From Flectobacillus sp. BAB-3569 (GTDB taxonomy: Bacteria > Bacteroidota > Bacteroidia > Cytophagales > Spirosomataceae): 64,000 nucleotides of DNA. The position numbers and the translations under genes were made by a program. The notes under the pieces are model-generated. The model did no database searches, was not told the DNA's origin, and was given only the letters and a program-made list of their open reading frames with translations. Location of the stretch: positions 346,307-410,306 of the forward strand of contig NZ_NJFZ01000003.1 of the NCBI RefSeq assembly GCF_002270355.1. Reading direction: 5' to 3'. Position 1 is the stretch's first letter; each line of letters begins with the position of its first letter. Below, piece after piece: positions 43,738-52,735 of the stretch.

Positions 43738-44610
43738 TTACAACACTCTATAATTTTTATACTCTCCGATTCTCCAACCTGTCGTTTTTTCAATCCACAT
43801 TTTCACGGAGTTTTTAAAATTGAGTTTCTTTTCTTTGATGTCAAAATCAAAAAGCCAGTTCATACGCTCTACCCGTGCCTGCATGACTTGTGGATGAGAA
43901 CCGTCGAAGTGTGTTAATGAATCAATTTCGGAATAGTCAAAATCCTCTAATTCTTGTGAAATCTTTTCTACTTTTTGTTCGCTATGCCAAAAGCGACTAG
44001 AGCTTTTAATCTTTTCTTTTTGGATTTCGGGAGGTTTTACCCAACCATAATGATAGATAAAGGCATCTATGAGTTTGACTTTGAGCTTTTGGTTATCTTT
44101 TGTTCTAAAGCCTTGTGCATCACGGTAAGACAAGACATTGCCTGTATTGCGCACTACTCGAATTTCGCGACGATACCAGCGATGTGCATCGGCTACATAG
44201 TTGTAAGAGCCATAAAAATGCAAGTATTTGAATAGTAGTCCTTCCACTTCAGGTTTATGAAGGTTATCTTCCATGGCTTTTTTAATGACAGGGAGGTACT
44301 TTTCATGTACCACTTCATCGCCTTGGATATAAAAACACCAGTCAGCATCGGGCGAAATAGCATCCAGCGCTTTATCGGTTTCGACTGCTAGCACACGCCC
44401 ACCTTCACGTAAAGAATCATCCCAAATCGTTTCAATGATTTTGATTTTGGGCGAATCTATACTTTGTATTAATTCTAATGTACTATCCTCCGAATTTCCT
44501 ACGGCAACTACCAACTCATCACATATTGGCAATATCGAAGTAATAGCTTCGATGATGGGATAGTCGTATTTGATAGCATTTCGGACAAAAGTAAATCCTG
44601 CAATCTTCAT
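43738..44610 (-). CDS. Family 2 glycosyltransferase
   Basis: 290 aa. KIAGFTFVRNAIKYDYPIIE, DELVVAVGNSEDSTLELIQS and DADWCFYIQGDEVVHEK (metal-binding motif as QGDE). Close to WaaE-like or DUF-type GT2 proteins that begin AGFTFVRN. Leftward, before the MsbA-type exporter in the same orientation and separated by a repeat-filled gap. Confidence 0.85.
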   Translation of the reverse strand: MKIAGFTFVRNAIKYDYPIIEAITSILPICDELVVAVGNSEDSTLELIQSIDSPKIKIIETIWDDSLREGGRVLAVETDKALDAISPDADWCFYIQGDEVVHEKYLPVIKKAMEDNLHKPEVEGLLFKYLHFYGSYNYVADAHRWYRREIRVVRNTGNVLSYRDAQGFRTKDNQKLKVKLIDAFIYHYGWVKPPEIQKEKIKSSSRFWHSEQKVEKISQELEDFDYSEIDSLTHFDGSHPQVMQARVERMNWLFDFDIKEKKLNFKNSVKMWIEKTTGWRIGEYKNYRVL

Positions 44611-44639
44611 TTTTTTGATAGCTTAAATATTGTAGTGGA

Positions 44640-44904
44640 ACCCAATTGAGTGATTGAGTGATTGAGTGATTTGGCGAATGAGTGATTTTTAACAAGATTT
44701 ATACTTCCAAAATCCAACATTCGGTATTAGGATTGTACGAAAGTTTTTATTGTGTTAAAATGAGTTTTTATTCATTGTTTTTTTGAGGTGTAGCGGCAAC
44801 CGCAAGGGTTGCCGCTACACCAATTCTATTTTAATGATAAAGCTCAATCTTTGTACAACACTAATTCAATATCCGAAATCAAAAATCCCCAATCTAAAAT
44901 CCTG
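44640..44904. repeat. Short tandem repeat, family C copies and a perfect hairpin
   Basis: ATTGAGTG is repeated in tandem near 44645-44670. Family C copies (CCAAAATCCAACATTCGG; ATCCGAAATCAAAAATCCCC) flank a perfect GC-rich hairpin, GGTGTAGCGGCAACC with GGTTGCCGCTACACC (arms 44787-44801 and 44807-44821, loop GCAAG). The hairpin is GC-rich and unlike its surroundings. Confidence 0.75.
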
Positions 44905-46740
44905 TTAGCTTTGCAAGCTGCTTAGTTTGGCGTAATAGCCATTTGGAATTTGCACAAGTTCTTCGTGTGTTCCTTCTTCTACGATTTGTCCTTTGCTAAT
45001 AACAATGATTTTATCCGCATTTTGGATGGTACTCAAACGGTGAGCAATGACCAAGGTGGTACGGTTTTTCATCAAATTTGTCAACGCTTCTTGTACCAAT
45101 TTTTCTGATTCGGTATCTAAGGCGGAAGTGGCTTCGTCCAAAATCAAAATTGGAGGGTTTTTCAGTACCGCTCTTGCAATACTCAAACGTTGGCGTTGTC
45201 CACCCGACAAACGACTTCCTCGGTCACCAATAACGGTTTGATAACCTTCTGGAGACTGAGAAATAAACTGATGAGCATTCGCAATTTTGGCAGCTTCGAT
45301 GATTTGTGCTTCCGTAGCGTTGGCACCAAATACGATATTGTTTTCGATCGTATCGTTAAACAAAATAGATTCTTGTGTCACAATCCCCATTTGACGATGT
45401 AGCGATTCAGCCGAAATCGCTTTTAGGTCGATACCATCGAGGAGAATTTCGCCACCTGTAGGGTCATAAAAACGAGGAACTAAATCGGCTAGGGTAGATT
45501 TCCCACCGCCCGACTCACCAACTAGTGCAACGGTTTGACCTTTTGGAATAGTAAATGAAATATTTTTTAACACATCATTTTCACCATTATAGCTAAATGA
45601 CACATTTTTAAATTCAATTCCTTTTTCGAAGCTTGGTAAATTAATGGCATTCGGCTGGTCTTGAATTGCAGACTCCGTTTCCATCAAAGCAATAATGCGC
45701 TCAGCCGAAGCAACGCCTCTTTGAACACCACTAAAGGCATCAGCGATTACTTTGGCAGGTCTTTGTACTTGTGAAAACAAAGCCAAATAACTAATAAATT
45801 CAGACGCTGTAAAGCCACCTTCTTTGTTGATTACCAGTGAGCCACCGTATAACAAAATCCCAGCAATTACCATTACACCCAAAGTCTCAGAAGTAGGAGA
45901 GGTCATTTCTTGACGATAAACCATTCTCTGAACCGACTGTTTGTATTTGGTATTCAGGGTATCAAATTGCTTGATAATAGTACCTTCAGCATTAAAGGCT
46001 TTTACCACACGCATACCGCCCAATACTTCATCAATCGTACTGATAATCGTACTTAAATTTTCCTGAACCTCTAAAGCTTTTTTACGTAAGCGACGAGTAA
46101 TCCCTGCAATAGCTCCACCAGAAATAGGTAATATCAGGATAGAGAAAAAGGTCAACTTGGCAGAAAGTGTAAACAAGAATACAAAATATACCACCAAGGC
46201 AAATACCTCTTTTAATGAAGCGGTAAAGGCACGAGCAATAGAGTTTTCGATTTCTTGAATATCGGTTGTCAGGTGCGACATCAAATTACCTTTGCGCTCA
46301 TTGTTGAAAAAACCCAAATGCAAACTAACCGTTTTCTGAAAAACGGCATGTCTCAAACTCGCAATCGTTTCGGATTCAACAGTTTTAAGGATTCTTTGAG
46401 AAAGGTAACGGAATACGTTTGAAAGAAAAACGGATACCACAATGATAGCACAGGCAAACTGGAGCGCACCCATACGACCATATACATCCAACATATTGTA
46501 CAAATAGTAGTTGAAAGTATCAGAGAAAAACTCTTTACTCAAGCTAAAATCAGGAAGTTGCGTAACTCTTTTTTCTGCTTCTCCGCTTTCGACCTGATTA
46601 AACAAAACCTTCAATAAAGGCGAAAGTAGGGCAAAGTTGAGTACTCCAAATATGCTGGCTAATAAAGATAGTATGAAATAGGGGGCAATATACTTTTTGA
46701 GTGAAGTGGTATATTGTAAAATACTTAAATATGTTTTCAA
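44905..46740 (-). CDS. MsbA-type ABC exporter
   Basis: 611 aa, half-transporter. The N-terminal membrane domain has about six spans (FILSLLASIFGVLNFALLSP, ACAIIVVSVFLSNVF, FALVVYFVFLFTLSAKLTF). The C-terminal ATPase has Walker A ALVGESGGGKSTLAD, signature SRLSGGQRQRLSIARA, Walker B ILILDEATSALDTES and switch IAHRLSTIQ. It fits lipid A/LPS-type flipping or multidrug export; its neighbours argue for the glycolipid role. Confidence 0.92.
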   Translation of the reverse strand: MKTYLSILQYTTSLKKYIAPYFILSLLASIFGVLNFALLSPLLKVLFNQVESGEAEKRVTQLPDFSLSKEFFSDTFNYYLYNMLDVYGRMGALQFACAIIVVSVFLSNVFRYLSQRILKTVESETIASLRHAVFQKTVSLHLGFFNNERKGNLMSHLTTDIQEIENSIARAFTASLKEVFALVVYFVFLFTLSAKLTFFSILILPISGGAIAGITRRLRKKALEVQENLSTIISTIDEVLGGMRVVKAFNAEGTIIKQFDTLNTKYKQSVQRMVYRQEMTSPTSETLGVMVIAGILLYGGSLVINKEGGFTASEFISYLALFSQVQRPAKVIADAFSGVQRGVASAERIIALMETESAIQDQPNAINLPSFEKGIEFKNVSFSYNGENDVLKNISFTIPKGQTVALVGESGGGKSTLADLVPRFYDPTGGEILLDGIDLKAISAESLHRQMGIVTQESILFNDTIENNIVFGANATEAQIIEAAKIANAHQFISQSPEGYQTVIGDRGSRLSGGQRQRLSIARAVLKNPPILILDEATSALDTESEKLVQEALTNLMKNRTTLVIAHRLSTIQNADKIIVISKGQIVEEGTHEELVQIPNGYYAKLSSLQS

Positions 46741-46907
46741 TGAATGATGATTTTGAGTTTGTTTTGAGTTATGAATGGTTTTTAGTTACCCATTGAGATA
46801 TTATACAAAAGTCGTGTTACAGAAAATCTTACCAATTTAAAGGAGATATGATTACGCGTACGCCCACTGTAAATGTTATCAAATCGAAACTATTAACGAC
46901 AGGACTG

Positions 46908-47432
46908 TTAGACAATCCAAGGAAAAAGATTTTGTTGTCTTGCAGAATCATAATCAAGAACTAGAATCCCTGCTATATTAAAAATAGCTTTATAAGCCAT
47001 AAGTTCTGCCCTAATGGCATCTTGCATAAAGCTTAAATAGCTTGATTGATTTGGTACAACTTTTACTAAATGTACAATATTTATCCTTGTTTGATGATTT
47101 GGTAACTGTGGTAAGCAAGTTTGAGTACCAACCCTATTTGAACAAGCCATACATACTGCGTGAATAGATTTTGTTACCAATTCATCAATCCACTTTGCCA
47201 TTATATCCTGATCATGAAGGTTTTGTGGTCTATATCTTGGATTATTTGGATTGTCAAACGCTTTTAGTTCAACTAGCCAAAGGATATTATTGCTTATATC
47301 AAACCATCCAACATCGGTTTCTTTAACTTTTTGAGACTTAATATTTATATAATTTTGACAGGTGCTAAACTGAAAATAATTATTATCAGGGAATTGAACT
47401 CTAACACCATTTTCGTCTATCAATTGACTCAT
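46908..47432 (-). CDS. Putative PD-(D/E)xK-like nuclease partner of the ATPase
   Basis: 174 aa. TDVGWFDISNNILWLVELKAF contains D-x(14)-E-L-K, the spacing and strand context of a PD-(D/E)xK nuclease core. Later helices carry CMACSNRVG and a Gln-rich stretch. It overlaps the ATPase stop by 4 nt (47429-47432), so the two are made together. I recognise no named family. Function as a nuclease is inferred from the motif and the partner. Confidence 0.55.
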   Translation of the reverse strand: MSQLIDENGVRVQFPDNNYFQFSTCQNYINIKSQKVKETDVGWFDISNNILWLVELKAFDNPNNPRYRPQNLHDQDIMAKWIDELVTKSIHAVCMACSNRVGTQTCLPQLPNHQTRINIVHLVKVVPNQSSYLSFMQDAIRAELMAYKAIFNIAGILVLDYDSARQQNLFPWIV

Positions 47433-48499
47433 AGTATCCCTAAGTTAATTTTTATATCATCATTATACATCGCTAAAGCCTCATTGATTATGCTGTTGTC
47501 AGGTAGGATACCTGATTTTAAATCTTCAAAAGTAGTATTGATAGAATTATCGGAAGACTTTTGTATATTCCAACATTTAATATCAATTTGATCTCTTTGC
47601 GCACATAAAGCCATTTGTTTAATAACGAAATAGCTATGAGATGCCAAAAAGATTTGAACTCCTGCTTTACTCATTGCTACGAGCATCTCAACCATTTTTC
47701 TGATAGCATTTGGATGTAATGCAGTCTCTGGCTCATCCATAAATAATATTGTTCTGTTGCCTAGTTGACGGTTCGTGATTAGAGTCGTTAAAATTCCTAT
47801 TTTTTTTATCCCCTCAGCCGTTAATTGCATCGAAAATTGCTGATTCCCTTTTTTGAATAAAAAAGGTTGCTCTGGTATCCTAGTTTGCTCTATTCTACCT
47901 TCAAAGAGTTCTTCTAAATGTTTATTTACATTACTAAGCTCAGATGCAACTTTGCCCTTCGAACTTTCAAGTCTTAATGCTTTTATAAGATCCAAATAGG
48001 TATCATCGAAACCCATACCATAAAAATTATCCCTCATACTGCTAATATCGTTAAAGGCAGTAAGTACTTCCTTTGCAGGGATAAATAAAGCATTGATAGA
48101 TTGTTCAGGAATACTTTCAACTAGGTCAGTACAGGTAGAAATAGTCTCATCAGTTTTTTCTCCAAATGAAAAATAAATGGATTGCTGATAATTTTTGGAT
48201 TCGATAGCTATATCAACTTCTAGCTTTTCTTTAGAGCTTTTTTTTACAAGTTCCCCAAGCCCTTTTCTTGGGAAGAAGGTAGATTTTAGTTTTTCGGCTA
48301 ATTCTTTTTTATAGAGAACGTCGCCAGATTTTCTTTTGAGGCTATAAACCTCTAATGATTTTACAATTGTATAAAGTAGCTTTAATATACCAGTCTTACC
48401 TGTGTCATTTTGCCCAATTATCAAATTTATCTGAGGTATATCTTGAAGAAATAGCTCAGAATGTGCCATGAAGTTTTTAACTTTTATTTCCTTAATCAT
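47429..48499 (-). CDS. OLD/AAA_15-like ATPase, likely defence-type
   Basis: 356 aa. SMC/ABC-type ATPase without long coiled coil: IKEIKVKNFMAHSELFL start, Walker A GQNDTGKTGILKLL, LTAEGIKKIGILTTLI in the signature position, Walker B RTILFMDEPETALHPNAIRK, and H-loop LASHSYFVIKQ. This is the layout of ATPases paired with nucleases in anti-phage systems of the OLD/PARIS/Septu kind, but it matches none by name. Inserted next to nuoC in the same orientation. Confidence 0.8.
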   Translation of the reverse strand: MIKEIKVKNFMAHSELFLQDIPQINLIIGQNDTGKTGILKLLYTIVKSLEVYSLKRKSGDVLYKKELAEKLKSTFFPRKGLGELVKKSSKEKLEVDIAIESKNYQQSIYFSFGEKTDETISTCTDLVESIPEQSINALFIPAKEVLTAFNDISSMRDNFYGMGFDDTYLDLIKALRLESSKGKVASELSNVNKHLEELFEGRIEQTRIPEQPFLFKKGNQQFSMQLTAEGIKKIGILTTLITNRQLGNRTILFMDEPETALHPNAIRKMVEMLVAMSKAGVQIFLASHSYFVIKQMALCAQRDQIDIKCWNIQKSSDNSINTTFEDLKSGILPDNSIINEALAMYNDDIKINLGIL

Positions 48500-48605
48500 A
48501 CTAGAATAATATTACATGATGACATCATAAATGATTGATAATGTATGCTTTTTCTTACAAACTTTATGAGACTTATATATAAACATACTCAGCTCATACC
48601 CCAAT

Positions 48606-49094
48606 CTAATACTTTACTTGAATACCGTGATAATATTCTTGGGCTTGGTAATCTTTGCGAAGAGGGTGTCCGTCCCAATCTTCTGGCAATAGGATTCTTC
48701 GTAAATCTGGATGTCCCTCAAAACGAATACCCACTAGGTCAAAGGCCTCGCGCTCGTGCCAATCGGCAGTACGCCAGATATGACTCAAGGTTGGTACACT
48801 TGGTGCAGGTTCATCTTTGGCATTGCGTGGAACAATTACCTTAAGCATCATTTTGTGCTCGTATGGAATGGAGTACAAATTATAAATTACTTCCATCGTC
48901 GCTTTTTCGACGCCATTATCCAAAGCTGTAATGCACGACAACATATCGAAGTAACAGTTTTCATTTTCGAATAAAAACTGTGCTACTACGGCAATTTTAT
49001 CGGTAGAAATATGGAGACACTGATGGTCTTTTCCTAGAATGATATCTGAACCCAATTCAGAAGCAATCAGGTTATTGATTTGTTCGAAAGTCAT
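48606..49094 (-). CDS. nuoC: NADH-quinone oxidoreductase subunit C
   Basis: 162 aa. Family motifs [69 protein letters not shown] and GHPLRKDYQ. 30-kDa subunit of the peripheral arm of complex I. Follows nuoB by 30 nt. The usual next gene, nuoD, is not downstream; an unrelated ATPase/nuclease pair stands there instead. Confidence 0.95.
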   Translation of the reverse strand: MTFEQINNLIASELGSDIILGKDHQCLHISTDKIAVVAQFLFENENCYFDMLSCITALDNGVEKATMEVIYNLYSIPYEHKMMLKVIVPRNAKDEPAPSVPTLSHIWRTADWHEREAFDLVGIRFEGHPDLRRILLPEDWDGHPLRKDYQAQEYYHGIQVKY

Positions 49095-49124
49095 GTTTGA
49101 AGGCGCTAAATAGTGGGCTATTGA

Positions 49125-49676
49125 TTAAGCAGAAGCAAACGCTGGTTTTTGGTTACGAGCCTCTTCCTGTTCCATATCCAAAATAGCTTTAGGAGCTACA
49201 ATGGTTTCTTGGCGGATTTTTTCTTGTAATTTCAAAAAACCACCAATCAAGGCTTCTGGACGAGGAGGACAGCCTGGCACATATACATCCACAGGAATAA
49301 TGCGGTCGACACCTTTTACGACATGATAACCATGTTCCCAATATGGACCACCACAGTTAGAGCAACTACCCATCGAAATCACATAGCGAGGTTCTGGCAT
49401 TTGTTCGTACAAACGACGAATACGGTCGGCCATTTTGAAGGTAACAGTACCCGCTACAATCATCACATCTGATTGGCGCGGCGAAGGGCGTGGAAATACC
49501 CCAAAGCGGTCGAGGTCATAACCTGATGCCATGGTTTGCATCATTTCGATAGCACAACAGGCCAAACCAAAGCCCATTGGCCACAACGAACTCAAACGTG
49601 CCCAATTGAGCAAGTCTTCAACTTGACTAAGTACAATATTATCTTCTTCGAATTGCTGGTCGAGTAATCCCTTCAT
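49125..49676 (-). CDS. nuoB: NADH-quinone oxidoreductase subunit B
   Basis: 183 aa. Iron-sulfur cluster N2 ligands are all present: the Cys pair 40-41 ([11 protein letters not shown]), Cys 105 ([10 protein letters not shown]) and Cys 136 ([12 protein letters not shown]). [13 protein letters not shown] is the core motif. Transfers electrons to quinone in complex I. No nuoA is found upstream, where a promoter and repeats are seen instead. Confidence 0.96.
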   Translation of the reverse strand: MKGLLDQQFEEDNIVLSQVEDLLNWARLSSLWPMGFGLACCAIEMMQTMASGYDLDRFGVFPRPSPRQSDVMIVAGTVTFKMADRIRRLYEQMPEPRYVISMGSCSNCGGPYWEHGYHVVKGVDRIIPVDVYVPGCPPRPEALIGGFLKLQEKIRQETIVAPKAILDMEQEEARNQKPAFASA

Positions 49677-49768
49677 ATCTGAAAATGTTAGATTGAGGTA
49701 TGTGATTGATGTTAAGGAATCCCAATGCTAAATCAACAGCACAATATCGTTTTTGATTCCCTAGCCTG

Positions 49769-49776
49769 CAAAGATA
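49769..49776 (-). promoter_or_regulatory. -7 promoter box for nuoB-nuoC
   Basis: On the minus strand TATCTTTG matches TAnnTTTG about 93 nt before the nuoB start. The -33 partner is weak (TTG about 12 nt upstream), so only the -7 box is well supported. Confidence 0.5.
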
Positions 49777-49805
49777 CAAACCCCTCTGCAATTATGATGA
49801 AGGAA

Positions 49806-49975
49806 GGGGAAAAAAGGCATAAAGGAACAGGCACAAAGGCACAAAGTGGAGAAGTAAGTTGGGGTGCTTTGTTTGAAGGGAGTTTAATTTATGAGTGAAC
49901 AGGCACAAAGGCACAAAGTGATTATCATCTTGTATAGTAAAACACTCTGTGCCTTTATGCCTGTTCCCTTTGAAA
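49806..49975. repeat. Intergenic repeat family A, facing copies
   Basis: GGAACAGGCACAAAGGCACA (about 49822) and a second copy near 49897, followed by the inverse CTCTGTGCCTTTATGCCTGT near 49948. The last two can pair into an imperfect stem downstream of the surface-protein gene's end. Confidence 0.7.
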
Positions 49976-49985
49976 CTCAAAAAAA

Positions 49986-52415
49986 CTACTTCACCACCGT
50001 CACATATCCTGTTAGTGCAGGGAGGTTTACGTTGGGTTTGATGACGTAGTAATAGGTACCTGTAGGAATACGCTGTCCCTCTTGGATACCGTCAAACGGC
50101 TGAGAATAGCCCTTGGAGTAGAATATTTCATTGCCCCATCGGTTATAAATTTTTACTTCGATATTGGGATATTCATCGATACCATCCAATTCCCAAGTAT
50201 CATTTATTCTGTCGCCATTGGGGGTAAAAGAATTAGGAATGTCGATTTTGGGATACACAAAAACATTGATTTTATCACTAGCCTTACATCTACTAGTATT
50301 GGCTACAACTTCAAGGGTATATTCTTGATGCGAAATGGGTGCTGCTGTAGGGGAAAAGTCGGTTGGATTTAGTAAACCAGTTGTAGGCGACCAAGTAAAA
50401 CTATATCCTGAACCTTGACTACCCACTACGGGAATTTGTACTTGTTGTCCTCTAAAAATCGTGATATCTTCCCCTAACTGAACTCTGGGAACTCTATCCA
50501 CGACAGCATTGCTAGTCGCAGAATTTTTACAGCCATCAGCTGAGGTGTATTCATATACAATTGGCCACACACCCGAACCCGCTTTGGATGGGTCAAATAC
50601 GGAGCCTGTCATTCCTTTTCCAGAAAATACCCCAGCATTGGAGCTAACAGGAGTGACATAAATACTCAAATCTGTTGAAAGATTCTTGGCTTCGCAAAAT
50701 GAAGGAATGGGGGCGAAGGTAACCGTTGGCTTAGGATATACTCTAATTACAACCTCAGGAGCATTCTTTTTACAACCTTTATCGGAGGTAGCCTGCAACT
50801 GATAATTTCCTGATTGAGTTATATTGATAGTCTGATCAGAGCTAAAATTAGCACCATCTTTTTGCCATAACCACGTTGTTCCCGTATTCACGTCGGCTTT
50901 GAGGGTTACAACTTCGCCTTCGCAGACCTCAGTTTTGTTTGAAATATTTTGCACGCTCACCTGTGGCAATGGATTTACAGCGATATTGACTGAGGCATCA
51001 AATGTACAAAATGGACTAGCTTTCTGGGTAATCACCAATCTGTAAACGCCTGAGCGGTCGTAGGCTGCTTCTCTATTACTAGTAAGTGTAAAATTGTCTA
51101 ATGTCCAGTCATAGGAAAAATCTGCTGGATTGGCTCCAGAAATACTTGGGGTAATGGTGCCAGGAGCTATGTCTTCACATATGGTTGTACCTAATGAAGG
51201 CGCTAAAGACAGTCCAACACCTCCAGCGCCAATAACTCTGGTTAACAATGAGGTTTCTGTAGGCTTACATGTAGCAGTAGGATCCTTGATTTCAACCCTA
51301 TAATCGCCTGTAACATCGTCGTTGATGCGAAGTTTGTTGGTAGTAGCACCTGATAGAGGGTTACCATTATAATACCATTGGTAGGTAGCGTTGGGATTGG
51401 CCTGTGTTTCAAGTACACGGTAACTCCTCTGACAAAGGGTTATGGTGTTTGTATGAGCTGTATTGGCACTTCCTTCAATATAAATTCTAGGTTTTTCTAC
51501 TTCTTTACAGTCTTTTACTAAAACATCATACTCTACTTGAGCTTGGCTTATGATGTTTCCTCCGATTTTCTGAGTAGCCATAATTTTCATGGCATATAAT
51601 CCTTCTTTGTTGGGCTGAAACTGTACCGTTCCTGCATTGGATAATACAATAGGAATGCTTGATGCAATGGGCGAACTAGTTGAATATCCTGACAGCCACG
51701 TCACTTCTTTGGGAGACGCCAACTGAGGTAATACTAAGGGCGAGCTTGGTGAACTTAAGCCTTTGTAGAGTGGTTCAAATGAATATTCTGTGCTTGTGCC
51801 GTTGGAGTTAATCACAGGTAGATTAACAAAGTTGACTTGGTTTAAGCAGTAAAAACTTCCTTGTGCTTCTTGAAATACAGGGGTTTGAGTAATGGCATTG
51901 GTGAAGAAAAGATACAGTATTAGGCTTGTACTACTAGGATTAGCAATATTGACTAACTGACTACTTCTACAACAACGCTCCACAATGACATAATACCCGT
52001 CAGGGGCTGAAAGTTGAGTAAAGTCGAGTGTGATATTTTTGCCTAGCACTAAGTCTTTTGACTTTAGAGTACCAATATTACAATTGTTGGGATAGTTCAG
52101 GTCTATACTGGTAGAAGACCCTCCTGTAAAGTCAATTACCCCAGAAGCATCAATATTCGTAGTAACATCTACATTATCTCTTTTTCGAAAAACCTTAGCT
52201 CTTAAATCTTTAGTGAGTGCACCAGATGCCAAATCTGCCTGATTGGTGGCGTTATGTAAAGAGATATATAAATGAACGGTAAGTTGAAATTGATTGGTAG
52301 TTCCCGAAACTTTTGAAAGCTGCAAATACCCTCCAACAAAAGGGTCTTGAGCAAACAAAGGTTGCACGGTTGTTATACAAAGTAGGATGATTAATAAACG
52401 TAACCTCATTAGCAA
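49986..52415 (-). CDS. Gliding-motility-associated C-terminal domain surface protein
   Basis: 809 aa. Signal peptide (LRLLIILLCITTVQPLFAQ), Ig/PKD-like modules with Cys pairs and Trp (YQWYYNGNPLSGATTNKLR, WLWQKDGANFSSDQTINI), and a C-terminal CHU_C module: IPNSFTPNGDRINDTWELDG, IEVKIYNRWGNEIFYS and TYYYVIKPN. That module targets proteins through the type IX secretion system to the cell surface. Cargo function likely adhesion; no enzyme motif. Same orientation and design as the gene at 52736. Confidence 0.9.
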   Translation of the reverse strand: MLMRLRLLIILLCITTVQPLFAQDPFVGGYLQLSKVSGTTNQFQLTVHLYISLHNATNQADLASGALTKDLRAKVFRKRDNVDVTTNIDASGVIDFTGGSSTSIDLNYPNNCNIGTLKSKDLVLGKNITLDFTQLSAPDGYYVIVERCCRSSQLVNIANPSSTSLILYLFFTNAITQTPVFQEAQGSFYCLNQVNFVNLPVINSNGTSTEYSFEPLYKGLSSPSSPLVLPQLASPKEVTWLSGYSTSSPIASSIPIVLSNAGTVQFQPNKEGLYAMKIMATQKIGGNIISQAQVEYDVLVKDCKEVEKPRIYIEGSANTAHTNTITLCQRSYRVLETQANPNATYQWYYNGNPLSGATTNKLRINDDVTGDYRVEIKDPTATCKPTETSLLTRVIGAGGVGLSLAPSLGTTICEDIAPGTITPSISGANPADFSYDWTLDNFTLTSNREAAYDRSGVYRLVITQKASPFCTFDASVNIAVNPLPQVSVQNISNKTEVCEGEVVTLKADVNTGTTWLWQKDGANFSSDQTINITQSGNYQLQATSDKGCKKNAPEVVIRVYPKPTVTFAPIPSFCEAKNLSTDLSIYVTPVSSNAGVFSGKGMTGSVFDPSKAGSGVWPIVYEYTSADGCKNSATSNAVVDRVPRVQLGEDITIFRGQQVQIPVVGSQGSGYSFTWSPTTGLLNPTDFSPTAAPISHQEYTLEVVANTSRCKASDKINVFVYPKIDIPNSFTPNGDRINDTWELDGIDEYPNIEVKIYNRWGNEIFYSKGYSQPFDGIQEGQRIPTGTYYYVIKPNVNLPALTGYVTVVK

Positions 52416-52735
52416 TTTGGTTTATTATAAGTATTAGGACGTTATTGGTTAATAGGGTATCTGTTATTGGAAAATGCCTTTATCCCATAAAATACTAATA
52501 ATTAACTCAGACCTTTCACTTAATTGTTTAAAGCAAGAATCTTTCTTATTACTCGTGACTCTAAATTAATGAATAAATCATGTTTGACATCTTTTGAGAT
52601 ACTATCTATTTAGTAAACGCAAAAAGTGTATTCAATTGGATAAAAGGTGTTTGTAAAAATACATAAAAACCTTCTATCTTATTGAATACACTTCTTTTCT
52701 TTGAAAACTCTATGGTTGTTCTTTGCTGAAAACAG
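52416..52735. other. 320-nt gap without a visible gene
   Basis: AT-rich sequence between two leftward surface-protein genes. No hairpin or repeat family copy stands out; it should contain the promoter of the 49986-52415 gene. Confidence 0.4.
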
